A stretch of 64,000 nt of DNA from Caldalkalibacillus mannanilyticus JCM 10596 (GCF_000615945.1 NZ_BAMO01000008.1:1-64000), one strand, 5' to 3'. Positions 17,841-26,389 are shown, counted from the stretch's first letter. Notes: generated by a model from the sequence alone, not told the origin. Program-made: numbers and translations.

Positions 17841-18401
17841 ATGAAAAAGCTATTGTTTATCGAAATGGATAATTGTATTGGATGTCGCTCATGTTTAGCC
17901 GCTTGTACACAATGTGGCGGTCATGAGGAGAGAAATCGAAACTATGTCATTGATGTTAATCCCTTAGTGAATCACCAAACCATTCCCTTAATGTGTTTAC
18001 ACTGTGTGAACCCAGCTTGTGCCAGAAGCTGCCCTGCTCAAGCCATTCAGATTCATGAAACAGGAGCGGTCTTATCGGCACTGGTTGAAAAGTGTATCGG
18101 CTGTCAGAACTGTACGATTGCCTGTCCGTATGGAATTCCTAAATTTGATGAAGAGCAAAATTTAATGTACAAATGTGACTTGTGTATCGACCGAACAAAG
18201 GATGGAATTCCTCCAATGTGTGCTAGTGTCTGTCCGACGAACACGTTGCAATGGATTACAGAGGATGAGCTGGCTCAAAAGAAAGAAAGCCATACCTTAC
18301 AAAATGGAGAGTGGCAAGCAAGTCATCCGTTTTTAGAAAATGAAACGAATGTCAAAATGAACCTACCGGGAATCTTGCAAGGAAAAGTAAAGTTATTTTA
18401 A
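17841..18401 (+). CDS. Four-cluster 4Fe-4S ferredoxin electron-transfer subunit
   Basis: A 186-residue iron-sulfur protein of the NrfC/HycB/DmsB type. Four Cys groups are visible: CIGCRSCLAACTQCG (residue 12 on), CLHCVNPACARSCP, CIGCQNCTIACPYG and CDLCIDRTKDGIPPMCASVC. Together they can hold four [4Fe-4S] clusters forming an electron wire. There is no signal peptide, so it works on the cytoplasmic side beside the molybdoenzyme. The start at 17841 follows AGGAGGGC; the gene is 11 bases after the catalytic subunit. Such subunits usually connect a catalytic subunit to a membrane quinol oxidase, here presumably the 14578 product. Confidence 0.88.
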   Translation: MKKLLFIEMDNCIGCRSCLAACTQCGGHEERNRNYVIDVNPLVNHQTIPLMCLHCVNPACARSCPAQAIQIHETGAVLSALVEKCIGCQNCTIACPYGIPKFDEEQNLMYKCDLCIDRTKDGIPPMCASVCPTNTLQWITEDELAQKKESHTLQNGEWQASHPFLENETNVKMNLPGILQGKVKLF

Positions 18402-18442
18402 AGGATTGACCATCATTGTAATCAAGAGGAGCGTGAAAAATC

Positions 18443-18972
18443 ATGGGAGATAAAAACAATCGAATTCCGTTTGGAGAGGACAATTATACTCACAACATCG
18501 ATCGGAACAATGAACGGAGTCTTGATCGTCGAGGATTTATGAAAACAATGGTTGGTGCCGCAGGTTTATTTGCTTTATCGACTGTGCCATGGGGAGCTGT
18601 TGCCGCCAAAGAATTATTAGGACTTGGCAACAAAGAATATCCCGAGAAAGCCATTGCGAAGGTAAGTGAAATGAAGGTTGGGGATGCAGTGAATTTCACT
18701 ATCCAGGCGATCATGATAAAGCATTGCTTGTGCGCTTAGGAGAAAATGAATACAAAGCGTATCAGAATGCCTGTACTCACCTGCTATGCCCTGTGTTCTG
18801 GGATCAGGGAGAAGGAGATTTAATCTGTCCGTGCCACAAAGGAAAATTTGATGTTCAGACAGGGGCGCCGACAGCAGGTCCTCCAACCAGACCTCTTCCT
18901 GAGATCGTCGTTAAGGTAGAGGCGGGAACAATCTATGCGACAAGGGTGAAGCGTTATGAAGAGAAGCTATAG
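18443..18972 (+). pseudogene. Tat-type Rieske [2Fe-2S] protein, frameshifted
   Basis: The N-terminal half has the twin-arginine motif LDRRGFMKTM followed by a hydrophobic segment, so it is sent out by Tat and may stay membrane-anchored. The second half has the Rieske ligands in CTHLLCPVFW and CPCHKGKFDV (Cys-His and Cys-His). One T is missing from the run at 18694-18696; adding it gives NFHYPGDHDKALLVRLG and a single protein of about 176 residues. Rieske proteins normally serve bc1/b6f-type quinol oxidation. Its place in a nitrate reductase operon is unusual and recalls haloarchaeal nitrate reductases that use a Rieske/cytochrome b pair. Confidence 0.85.
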
Positions 18973-19165
18973 AGGAGTCTTGTTGCTATGTGTTGTGTTG
19001 ATGCTTAATATTATTTTTACACAAAAGGCAGTCCATCAATATTATTTTGAAAACTATGAGCAAACCATTATCTATGCGCTTTTAAACATCTTGATGTTTC
19101 CCATTGCTCTGTTCATTTATAAGAAAGAGAAGGGGAACGGAGCATCCAAGGAGGAGAAACGATGA
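18956..19165 (+). CDS. Small two-helix membrane protein in the nitrate operon
   Basis: A 69-residue protein with two predicted membrane helices (GVLLLCVVLMLNIIF and TIIYALLNILMFPIALFIY) and a Lys/Glu-rich tail. It overlaps the end of the Rieske gene and the start of the following gene, so it is tightly held in the operon. It might be an accessory or anchoring subunit of the reductase complex. I do not recognise the family. Confidence 0.55.
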   Translation: MKRSYRGVLLLCVVLMLNIIFTQKAVHQYYFENYEQTIIYALLNILMFPIALFIYKKEKGNGASKEEKR

Positions 19166-19476
19166 AAAGCGAGGTCATGTTAGATTTATGCTTCATACGA
19201 GAACAGCAAGGTGACTTTGATATGGCTATTCAAGATGAACTGATGACCATCTTTGGAAATAAGCTGCATTGGTATTTAGATGCTAAAGCAGGTGAGGAAA
19301 TTGACATTGTTGTAGCTGAGGTTCGTGGCATGGGACCATGGGCTTCTGAAGATGAAATCATGTATTTTATCGAGGGGAAAGCAAGTGAACATTTTTTCAC
19401 TTGGCTTCAAGGGTATCGAATTCAAGTATTTCCGAAAGAGAAGGGGAGTGCATGCCGTGCATGTGCCAAGCATTGA
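19162..19476 (+). CDS. Unknown protein in the nitrate operon
   Basis: A 104-residue soluble, acidic protein (MKSEVMLDLCFIREQQGDF at the start) ending in CRACAKH. It begins four bases before the end of the small membrane protein gene, with AAGGAGGAGAAACG upstream. No family is recognised. Its position after the reductase subunits suggests an assembly or maturation factor, as NarJ/TorD-like chaperones occupy such places, but no NarJ/TorD motif is visible. It overlaps the next frame at 19457. Fusion of the two by a frameshift is possible but would need the opposite indel direction from the other breaks here. Confidence 0.55.
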   Translation: MKSEVMLDLCFIREQQGDFDMAIQDELMTIFGNKLHWYLDAKAGEEIDIVVAEVRGMGPWASEDEIMYFIEGKASEHFFTWLQGYRIQVFPKEKGSACRACAKH

Positions 19477-19729
19477 GCAACTGGAAGGCTTTATCAATCA
19501 AAGAATCGAGATTTCAATCTATGGTGGAGAAGAGGAGGAAGTCCCGCCTGCTGTAGAGAAGAAGCTGTATAAATTAGAACACTGCCCAGATCAAACGCAT
19601 CTTCGTTTCTATTTTGACCCTCATTATTTTATTGCCATTCCACTTGATAGCAGGTGCGAATATACAGAAAAAGAATGGTTGGCTTTCGACTCTGTCCAAG
19701 GGTTGCATTATAAGATTCGAAAGGTATAA
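19457..19729 (+). CDS. Unknown protein in the nitrate operon
   Basis: About 90 residues from a GTG start (VHVPSIEQLEGFINQRIEIS), with AAGGGGAG eight bases upstream. The frame continues in good coding style (HCPDQTHLRFYFDPHYFIAI...WLAFDSVQGLHYKIRK) to 19729. It overlaps the end of the preceding gene by about 20 bases in a different frame. The family is not recognised. It could be a separate coupled gene or the C-terminal half of the 19162 product. Confidence 0.5.
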   Translation: MHVPSIEQLEGFINQRIEISIYGGEEEEVPPAVEKKLYKLEHCPDQTHLRFYFDPHYFIAIPLDSRCEYTEKEWLAFDSVQGLHYKIRKV

Positions 19730-19755
19730 CCTAATGGGAGGAAGGAGGGATATAG

Positions 19756-20415
19756 ATGGAACCTCTCGCAACAAATAAGAAAGTGACCTCGTATATCATT
19801 CAAGCTCAGGAAGAAGAGCTCAAGCGCATTGCTCATGAGCTTCACGAGGGTATTGCTCAAACCTTATATAGTACAGTGACGGGGCTTGGTGTCATCGAAG
19901 GTGTCTTGGACAATCAAGAGCTAAAGCATTATACTCATGATATGATCAATCAGCTGACACGTACCATCAATGAACTAAGATGGCTTTCGACAGAGCTATA
20001 TCCTCCTTCATTAGATAGTATGGGACTTGTGTCCGCTTTAAAAGCCTATATGAAGGTCTACATCTCAACCTATGGTATTCAAATTCATATTCAATCATCA
20101 GGTGCTGAAAGAAGACTGCCGCTATTTCAAGAAATTACCCTACTTCGAGTCTGTCAGGAGGTGCTTAATAATAGTGCTAAGTATGCAGATACTAGCTCTA
20201 TTCAAATCTCCTTTGCGTGGAAGGAAGAGGAACTAGTGGTGAGAATTCAGGATTTCGGTATAGGGTTTGACCTTCAAAAAACCTTAGAGAATAAAGAGTT
20301 ATTAGGGATACCGGGAATGAAGCAACGAATGGAACTGATTAATGGCGAGTTCGAGATTGCATCCAAGCTCGGTAATGGAACGGTTGTTACATTAACTCTT
20401 CCATGTGAAAAGTAG
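19756..20415 (+). CDS. NreB/NarL-partner type sensor histidine kinase without sensor domain
   Basis: A 219-residue cytoplasmic kinase of the HisKA_3 type. The phospho-acceptor box is KRIAHELHEGIAQTLYS (His 30 in ELHEG), followed by the dimerisation helix. The HATPase_c domain has the N box CQEVLNNSAKYA and G boxes DFGIGFD and GIPGMKQRM. It lacks the N-terminal Cys-rich Fe-S PAS domain that lets NreB sense oxygen, and has no membrane helix, so the signal may come from the nearby GAF protein or the double-PAS kinase. It is followed 12 bases later by its likely response regulator. Confidence 0.85.
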   Translation: MEPLATNKKVTSYIIQAQEEELKRIAHELHEGIAQTLYSTVTGLGVIEGVLDNQELKHYTHDMINQLTRTINELRWLSTELYPPSLDSMGLVSALKAYMKVYISTYGIQIHIQSSGAERRLPLFQEITLLRVCQEVLNNSAKYADTSSIQISFAWKEEELVVRIQDFGIGFDLQKTLENKELLGIPGMKQRMELINGEFEIASKLGNGTVVTLTLPCEK

Positions 20416-20427
20416 GAGGGGATAAGA

Positions 20428-21084
20428 TTGACAAAAATATTGTTAGTGGATGACCATGCAGTCGTTCGAATGGGACTCACTATGTTGCTGAATGCTCAGG
20501 TCGATTTTGAAGTAATTGGAGAGGCTTCAGAGGGGAATGAAGCCATTCAAAAAGCGTCTGAGCTTCATCCAGATGTCATTCTCATGGATTTAAGCATGCC
20601 CCATGGAAAAGATGGCTTAACTGCCACGATTGAACTGAAAAAGCAGCATCCTCAGATTGCCATTCTTATTTTGACCATGCATGATGATGAAGAATATCTC
20701 TTTCGAGCGATACAAGCAGGGGCTTCTGGTTGTATCTTAAAAAGCGCTCCGCATGATGAACTTCTTCAAGCCATTCGCTCTGTGGCGACAGGCAATGCCT
20801 ACCTCTATCCTACTGCTACCAAAAGATTGATGGAAGAATATCTAGAGAGGCTGAAACACGGGGGAAATAAGGATAGCTATATGCAGCTCTCCGACAGGGA
20901 AAAAGAAGTGTTAACCTTTATCGCTAAGGGATATTCAAATAAAGAAATTGGAGAGCAGCTTATTATCAGTGTGAAGACGGTCGAAACGCATAAAGGAAAT
21001 TTGATGGAAAAGCTAGGGCTAAAAACGCGGCCAGAATTAGTCAAATATGCTGTGAAAAAAGGTTTATTGGACTATGATGTTTAA
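20428..21084 (+). CDS. NarL/FixJ-family response regulator (NreC-like)
   Basis: A 218-residue two-component regulator. The receiver domain has the acidic pair in LLVDDHAVVR, phospho-acceptor Asp 54 in VILMDLSMP, and the conserved Lys in CILKSAPH. The C-terminal LuxR/NarL helix-turn-helix is LSDREKEVLTFIAKGYSNKE...ISVKTVETHKGNLMEKLG. The start is TTG with AGGAGGGG six bases upstream. With the kinase just before it, this is an Nre/Nar-type pair expected to control nitrate genes nearby; the target site is not known. Confidence 0.88.
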   Translation: MTKILLVDDHAVVRMGLTMLLNAQVDFEVIGEASEGNEAIQKASELHPDVILMDLSMPHGKDGLTATIELKKQHPQIAILILTMHDDEEYLFRAIQAGASGCILKSAPHDELLQAIRSVATGNAYLYPTATKRLMEEYLERLKHGGNKDSYMQLSDREKEVLTFIAKGYSNKEIGEQLIISVKTVETHKGNLMEKLGLKTRPELVKYAVKKGLLDYDV

Positions 21085-21103
21085 ATTTTAACGAATCGAT
21101 GTG

Positions 21104-21577
21104 ATGATCATGAATTTTGAAGAGCAAGTGATAAACGAGTGTCATCAATTAGCTCTAGAGATCCCTTGTGACTTTGTGGGAGTAGCAATCTATAACCACA
21201 CACAAAAAGAACTGCAATGGAAATATGTTGTAGGAAATCGCAATGACAAGTACAAGCTGATTACTGTCCGCTATGGGAAAGGAATTGCAGGTACTGTTGT
21301 TCGAACGGGGCGTCCACTATCCATTTCTAATTTTCCAGAGGGCATCATCGGCAAACCCACTGAATATCCAATTATGCTAGCGGAAAAATTAGTGGCAGCG
21401 ATGGGAACACCTATTGTCTACCGAGGAACACCATGGGGCGTACTTTTAGTTGGAAATAGGAATCAAACCGCGTTTACTTCTGACCAGTTAGAAGTAGTGA
21501 AAAAAAGAGCGGATCAAATCAGTCAGGGTTTGAGGGACGAATCAAGCTTAGATGTGTCTTCTAAATGGGGTAGTTAA
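21104..21577 (+). CDS. GAF-domain protein (NreA-like nitrate sensor candidate)
   Basis: A roughly 157-residue single GAF domain (FVGVAIYNHTQKELQWKYVVG...YGKGIAGTVVRTGRPLSISN...GTPIVYRGTPWGVLLVGN). In staphylococci NreA is a small GAF protein that binds nitrate and restrains the NreB kinase; the position right after an NreB/NreC pair makes this the likely equivalent. The start is uncertain: GTG 21101, ATG 21104 and ATG 21110 are all in frame with no strong ribosome binding site. Confidence 0.75.
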   Translation: MIMNFEEQVINECHQLALEIPCDFVGVAIYNHTQKELQWKYVVGNRNDKYKLITVRYGKGIAGTVVRTGRPLSISNFPEGIIGKPTEYPIMLAEKLVAAMGTPIVYRGTPWGVLLVGNRNQTAFTSDQLEVVKKRADQISQGLRDESSLDVSSKWGS

Positions 21578-21609
21578 TATCAAAAGCATTAAAGGTGTGA
21601 TGGTAGCCA

Positions 21610-23064
21610 ATGACCAACGATAAGAGAATAATCGGGTATGAAGAAGGGACACTAAAAGGGAATTTTAGACAACCAACGACAGATTTTAGCACCATGATTA
21701 ATGCCATGGATCAATCCGCCATCATTGCTGTGACAGATAAGCATGGAACGATCCAGTATGTGAATGAAAAGTTTTGTGAGGTTTCTCAGTATTCCAAGGA
21801 TGAATTAATTGGTCAGAATCATCGAATTATTAACTCAGGGAATCACCCTAGAGAGTTCTTTCAGAATCTCTGGCAGACGATTAAGAATGGGCAGGTATGG
21901 AAGGGCGAAATTAATAATAGGGCAAAAGACGGAACGTTGTATTGGGTAGATACAACGATTATTCCATTTCTGGACGAAGAAGGGAATCCTTATCAATACT
22001 TGTCTGTTCGTCATGAAATTACAGAACATAAGAGAAATGAAGAAGAGTTGAAGAAGCTTCTTAACCAACTCCTAGACATAAAGTATGCCCTTGATGTTTC
22101 ATCTATTGTGGCGATCACGGATACGAAGGGAGTGATCACTTACGTAAATGATACCTTCTGTAAGATCTCACAATACAGCCGAGAAGAATTAATTGGCCGT
22201 ACTCATCGTGTCATTAATTCGAGATATCATTCCAAGGATTTTTTCAAAGACTTATGGCTGACGATTTCAAGTGGGAAGGTGTGGAAAGGGGAAATTAGGA
22301 ATGAAGCCAAGGATGGAAGTTATTATTGGGTTGATTCCACGATTGTTCCTTTTCTAGATCAAAAAGGGAAGCCGTACCAGTACTTATCTATTCGTAATGA
22401 TATTACAGACCGTAAAAGAGCGGAAGAAGAATTAAAGAAAATGATGACTAAGATCATCGATATTCAAGAAGAGGAACGCAAGAAATTATCCAGAGAGCTG
22501 CATGATGGACTGGGTCAGAACTTATACAGTTTATTAATTAGTATGAATATCCTTGAAACACAGGTAAGCCATCCCTTTATTGACACATTGAAGGATGAAG
22601 TGACCTCTCTTATTGAGGAAACAAGAATGCTAGCTTGGGAATTGCGTCCCTCTATTCTAGATGATTTAGGTCTAATCCCAGCGATTCGCTCCTTTGCTAA
22701 GCGCTATTCTGATTATTATCGAATTTATGTTCAGTTTGAATGCAATTTAAAAGAACGAATTCATATTCAAATAGAAACGGTGATTTATCGAGTGATTCAA
22801 GAAGCTTTGACCAATATTCGCAAGTATGCGAATGCCGATATGGCGATCGTCAGTGTCATAGCAGAAGGTGATCATATTGATGTTCAAATCGAGGATTTTG
22901 GTCAAGGATTTGATGTGAATAATAAAGTGAAGGGGATTGGATTATTTAGTATGGAAGAAAGGGCTCGATCGGTAGGGGGCACCTTAACGATCCAGTCTGC
23001 GATCGGTGAAGGAACCAAAGTAAGAATGAGGATTCCACTCCCCTTTCAAAATCATAGGATTTAA
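21610..23064 (+). CDS. Double-PAS sensor histidine kinase
   Basis: A 484-residue cytoplasmic kinase. Two PAS/PAC repeats (about residues 25-145 and 155-280) are strongly alike: both contain VNEKFC/VNDTFC, then SQYS, ELIG, a VWKGEI segment and YWVD[TS]TI[IV]PFLD followed by PYQYLS[VI]R. The HisKA_3 box is KLSRELHDGLGQNLYS near residue 298, followed by an HATPase_c domain with EDFGQGFD. It is the second NarL-partner kinase in the cluster, probably sharing the regulator at 20428. The PAS ligand (haem, flavin or other) is not evident. Confidence 0.85.
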   Translation: MTNDKRIIGYEEGTLKGNFRQPTTDFSTMINAMDQSAIIAVTDKHGTIQYVNEKFCEVSQYSKDELIGQNHRIINSGNHPREFFQNLWQTIKNGQVWKGEINNRAKDGTLYWVDTTIIPFLDEEGNPYQYLSVRHEITEHKRNEEELKKLLNQLLDIKYALDVSSIVAITDTKGVITYVNDTFCKISQYSREELIGRTHRVINSRYHSKDFFKDLWLTISSGKVWKGEIRNEAKDGSYYWVDSTIVPFLDQKGKPYQYLSIRNDITDRKRAEEELKKMMTKIIDIQEEERKKLSRELHDGLGQNLYSLLISMNILETQVSHPFIDTLKDEVTSLIEETRMLAWELRPSILDDLGLIPAIRSFAKRYSDYYRIYVQFECNLKERIHIQIETVIYRVIQEALTNIRKYANADMAIVSVIAEGDHIDVQIEDFGQGFDVNNKVKGIGLFSMEERARSVGGTLTIQSAIGEGTKVRMRIPLPFQNHRI

Positions 23065-23125
23065 ATAAGCTCAAATGAAAGGGAGTATGAAATCAAAATC
23101 AAATCAAATCAAAATAAAATCAATG

Positions 23126-23178
23126 AACCCCTGGCTAAGGACGCTGAAAACCTCACGTCTTCTAGCTCAGGGTTTTTT
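23126..23178 (+). terminator. Terminator after the sensory genes; intergenic 23065-23368
   Basis: An imperfect stem, AACCCCTGGCTA against TAGCTCAGGGTT, is followed by TTTTTT. Before it lies a run of short ATCAAA repeats (about 23092-23122). After it, up to 23368, the only other signals are the AAGGGTTTTCCCC element at 23256 and a GGGAGGAAAT ribosome binding site. Confidence 0.6.
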
Positions 23179-23368
23179 AGTATAGACATCAGAAAAGAGA
23201 ACAGAATGGTCAGGGTTATCGCGAAGTGAAAATCAGCTATTCCCTCGTTAGATCTAAGGGTTTTCCCCGAATTACTTTTTTCTTCCTACCCCCTAAAATG
23301 AAGATATAAGATGCAAGTTTCTAGAGAGGAACTTATTGTAAAGAATACGAATTTGGGAGGAAATAGAG

Positions 23369-24664
23369 ATGGGTAGAATTAGACAAGATTGGAACCCAGA
23401 AGATAAAGTGTTTTGGGAAAAGGAAGGTAGAAGACATGCCAGACGTAATTTATGGATTTCTGTACCAGCCTTATTGCTAGCTTTTGCTGTATGGCAAATA
23501 TGGTCTGTCGTAGCGGTTAGCTTAAATGATATTGGTTTTAACTTTACCAAGGGGGAGTTGTTTACCCTCGCTGCCTTACCAGGACTTACAGGTGCGACAT
23601 TACGATTATTTTATTCCTTTGTTGTCCCGATCTTTGGAGGACGAAACTGGACGGTCATTAGTACAGCGTCTTTATTGATTCCAGCACTAGGAATTGGTTA
23701 TGCCGTACAAAACCCAGAAACATCGTTTATGACTATGGCGATTTTAGCTGCACTCTGTGGTTTGGGGGGAGGAAACTTTGCTTCTTCCATGGGGAATATT
23801 AGTTTCTTCTTCCCTAAGAGTGAAAAAGGAACAGCGTTAGGAATTAATGCAGGGATCGGGAACTTAGGGGTAAGTGCTGTTCAATTCCTAGCCCCTCTTG
23901 TGATTACAGCGGGTATTTTTGGAGCCGTAGCAGGAGCCCCACAACAACTAGCCAGTGGAGATGCAGTATGGATGCAAAATGCCGCCTTTATCTGGGTTAT
24001 TCCTATCGTTCTTACTGTGATTGCTGCTATCTTCGGGATGGATAATCTGCCTACAGCCAAAGCATCTGTAAGTGAACAGGTTGCCATCTTCGGCAACAAG
24101 CATACGTGGTTAATGACCTTCTTGTATGTGATGTGTTTTGGTTCTTTCATCGGGTACTCTGCAGCATTTCCATTATTAATTAGAACAGAGTTTCCAGAGG
24201 TGAATGCCTTACAATTTGCTTTTCTAGGGCCGCTGGTTGGAGCATTAATTCGTCCGATAGGTGGTTGGATTTCAGATAAATTTGGTGGAGCGATTGTTAC
24301 CTTTATCGATATTATTATCATGATCTTGGCTACACTTGGTGTTATTTACTTCTTAAATGCAGGTCATTTCACGGGATTCTTGATCATGTTCCTAATCCTT
24401 TTCACTACGACAGGGATTGCCAATGGATCGACTTTTAGAATGATTCCTATTATTTTCCCACCGATTCAAGCGGCACCTGTTCTAGGTTTCACTTCCGCCA
24501 TTGGTGCATATGGAGCGTTCTTTATTCCTAAAATCTTCGGTTGGTCTTTAGAAACCACTGGATCAGCTACCTTAGCGTTATACTTGTTCATCGGTTACTA
24601 TGTTGCCAGCTTATTTATTACTTGGTACTGGTATTCTCGTAAAAATGCTGAAATTAAATGTTAG
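23369..24664 (+). CDS. NarK-type nitrate/nitrite MFS transporter 1
   Basis: A 431-residue major facilitator with about 12 helices. It has the Nitrate/Nitrite porter signature region GGGNFASSMGNISFFFP near residue 130 and a second glycine-rich segment, TTTGIANGSTFRMIPIIFP, near 350, as in NarK proteins. It moves nitrate in, or nitrite out, across the cytoplasmic membrane. The ATG follows GGGAGGAAAT. It is preceded by its own terminator-bounded leader, so it is probably transcribed separately from the sensory genes. Confidence 0.9.
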   Translation: MGRIRQDWNPEDKVFWEKEGRRHARRNLWISVPALLLAFAVWQIWSVVAVSLNDIGFNFTKGELFTLAALPGLTGATLRLFYSFVVPIFGGRNWTVISTASLLIPALGIGYAVQNPETSFMTMAILAALCGLGGGNFASSMGNISFFFPKSEKGTALGINAGIGNLGVSAVQFLAPLVITAGIFGAVAGAPQQLASGDAVWMQNAAFIWVIPIVLTVIAAIFGMDNLPTAKASVSEQVAIFGNKHTWLMTFLYVMCFGSFIGYSAAFPLLIRTEFPEVNALQFAFLGPLVGALIRPIGGWISDKFGGAIVTFIDIIIMILATLGVIYFLNAGHFTGFLIMFLILFTTTGIANGSTFRMIPIIFPPIQAAPVLGFTSAIGAYGAFFIPKIFGWSLETTGSATLALYLFIGYYVASLFITWYWYSRKNAEIKC

Positions 24665-24716
24665 TACAACTGGTACTTCAACATGATTTATCTGACATCA
24701 TAAGGAGGACCTAGAG

Positions 24717-26183
24717 ATGAGTGTTCGAGAGATCTTTTATTTTAAAAACCAAAGAACTAAGGTGTTGCACCTGACATGGATTGCCTTCTTCATTTCTTTC
24801 TTTGCCTGGTTTAATATGGCTCCTTTGGCGGCGACCATGATGGATTCGCTTGGCTGGCTGACCAAGGAGCATCTGGCAGCTCTTGCGATTCTCAATGTAG
24901 CTTTAACCATTCCGGCACGTATTGTGATCGGAATGGTTCTAGATAAATACGGGCCAAGGAAGGTATTTTCAAGTCTGCTTGTAGTAATGTCCATTCCTAC
25001 ATTTGCATTTGCTTTTGGGGATAGCTGGACACAATTGTTAGTCACCAGACTTCTTATAAGCTGTATTGGGGCGAGCTTTGTGATTGGCATTCGTATGGTG
25101 TCGGAATGGTTTCCACCGAAAAGTGTAGGATTTGCGGAAGGGTTTTATGCCGGATGGGGTAATTTTGGCTCAGCGGTAGCTGCAATGCTCTTACCTTGGA
25201 TGGCGATTACGATGTTTGGGGGAGCAGATGGCTGGCGTTATGCCATTGCTTTTTCCGGAGTATTATGCTTGATTTATGGTGTGATTTACTTTTTCAGTGT
25301 GACAGATACACCACCAGGAAAGGTCTATAGAAAGCCGCGTAAAATAGCGGCAATGGAAGTGAGCAGCTGGGGAGATATGTTTCAATTGATTCTGTGGACT
25401 GTTCCATTAGTAGGAGCATTAGGTCTTCTTTCCTGGCGTTTAAAGGGATTGGGCTTTATTTCAGAAAGTTCACTTATGATCATTTATGGAATATTGGTTC
25501 TTGTGTTTCTGTATCAGGTGATTCAGATTCTACGTGTCAATGTGCCCATACTAAAAGCAGGTGTACCAGAGGACGATAAGTATAAATTTAAAAATGTGGC
25601 TGCTTTAAATACGACGTATTTTGCTAATTTTGGTGCTGAATTAGCCATTGTGTCGATGCTGCCCTTGTTCTTTCTCGTTACTTTCTCTCTAACCCCTACT
25701 TCAGCAGGGATGATTGCTGCTTCGTTCGCTTTTGTGAATCTTTTCGCAAGACCATTAGGAGGGTGGCTATCTGATCGAATGACGAGTCGCAAGAAAGTCA
25801 TGCTCATGTATATGTTTGGGATTGGACTGGGCTTGATCGGTATGGGCTTGATTAATTCGGAATGGCCCCTTGTTTTAGCGATTGCTGTTACGATTATGAC
25901 TTCCTTATTTGTTCAAGGAGCGGAAGGAGCAACGTTCGCGGTGATTCCTCTCATCAAGAAAAGAATCACGGGACAAATTTCTGGAATGTCAGGAGCTTAT
26001 GGGAACGTAGGAGCTGTGGTTTATCTGACCATTTTCACCATGGTAAGCCCGCAAACCTTCTTTTTTATCTTAGCGGGGGGAGCCTTTGCCAGCTTCTTCT
26101 ATTGCCTAATCTTCTTGGATGAGCCAAAAGGAGCTCACGGAGAAGAATATGTACTTTCTTCAGTAGATCGTGAAGCTTCTTAA
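24717..26183 (+). CDS. NarK-type nitrate/nitrite MFS transporter 2
   Basis: A 488-residue major facilitator, longer than the first because of a central cytoplasmic loop plus extra helices (about residues 200-285). YAGWGNFGSAVAAMLLPW near residue 145 and GAEGATFAVIPLIKKRITG near 400 correspond to the nitrate-signature regions of NarK/NasA. It lies 52 bases after the first transporter with AAGGAGGACC upstream, so the two are probably cotranscribed. Two unlike porters in tandem could divide nitrate/proton symport and nitrate/nitrite exchange, as in paired NarK1/NarK2 systems. Confidence 0.88.
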   Translation: MSVREIFYFKNQRTKVLHLTWIAFFISFFAWFNMAPLAATMMDSLGWLTKEHLAALAILNVALTIPARIVIGMVLDKYGPRKVFSSLLVVMSIPTFAFAFGDSWTQLLVTRLLISCIGASFVIGIRMVSEWFPPKSVGFAEGFYAGWGNFGSAVAAMLLPWMAITMFGGADGWRYAIAFSGVLCLIYGVIYFFSVTDTPPGKVYRKPRKIAAMEVSSWGDMFQLILWTVPLVGALGLLSWRLKGLGFISESSLMIIYGILVLVFLYQVIQILRVNVPILKAGVPEDDKYKFKNVAALNTTYFANFGAELAIVSMLPLFFLVTFSLTPTSAGMIAASFAFVNLFARPLGGWLSDRMTSRKKVMLMYMFGIGLGLIGMGLINSEWPLVLAIAVTIMTSLFVQGAEGATFAVIPLIKKRITGQISGMSGAYGNVGAVVYLTIFTMVSPQTFFFILAGGAFASFFYCLIFLDEPKGAHGEEYVLSSVDREAS

Positions 26184-26218
26184 GGAAAAAACAACATAGA
26201 AACGATGGTCTATCGTGG

Positions 26219-26262
26219 ATAACTCTTTCTCTTCTCTATAGGAAAGGGTTATTTCCTTTTTG
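26219..26262 (+). terminator. Terminator of the nitrate transport genes
   Basis: ATAACTCTTTC pairs with GAAAGGGTTAT (26242-26252) and a T-rich stretch follows. Confidence 0.65.
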
Positions 26263-26320
26263 GTCAGGATGTTAGGGAATCGGATACATGAGATGAAAAT
26301 ATAGAAATTTCAGATAACTA

Positions 26321-26371
26321 TTGACAATCCTTGCGAGGGAAGATATGATAAATCCAATAAAGGTATATACC
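26321..26371 (+). promoter_or_regulatory. Promoter and operator of the GntR regulator gene
   Basis: TTGACA (26321-26326), a 17-base spacer and TATGAT (26344-26349) form a sigma-A promoter. The palindrome GGTATATACC (26362-26371) lies just after the predicted start, so the regulator probably represses itself. Confidence 0.75.
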
Positions 26372-26389
26372 AATTAGGAGAATAATCGG

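Noticed and set aside
23092-23122. ATCAAA repeat run as an iteron or origin
   Set aside because: It is only about 30 bp of low-complexity sequence beside a terminator, with no replication gene near.
24717-26183. Second NarK as a pseudogene or duplicate of the first
   Set aside because: It is a full-length, clearly different protein with an added central region.
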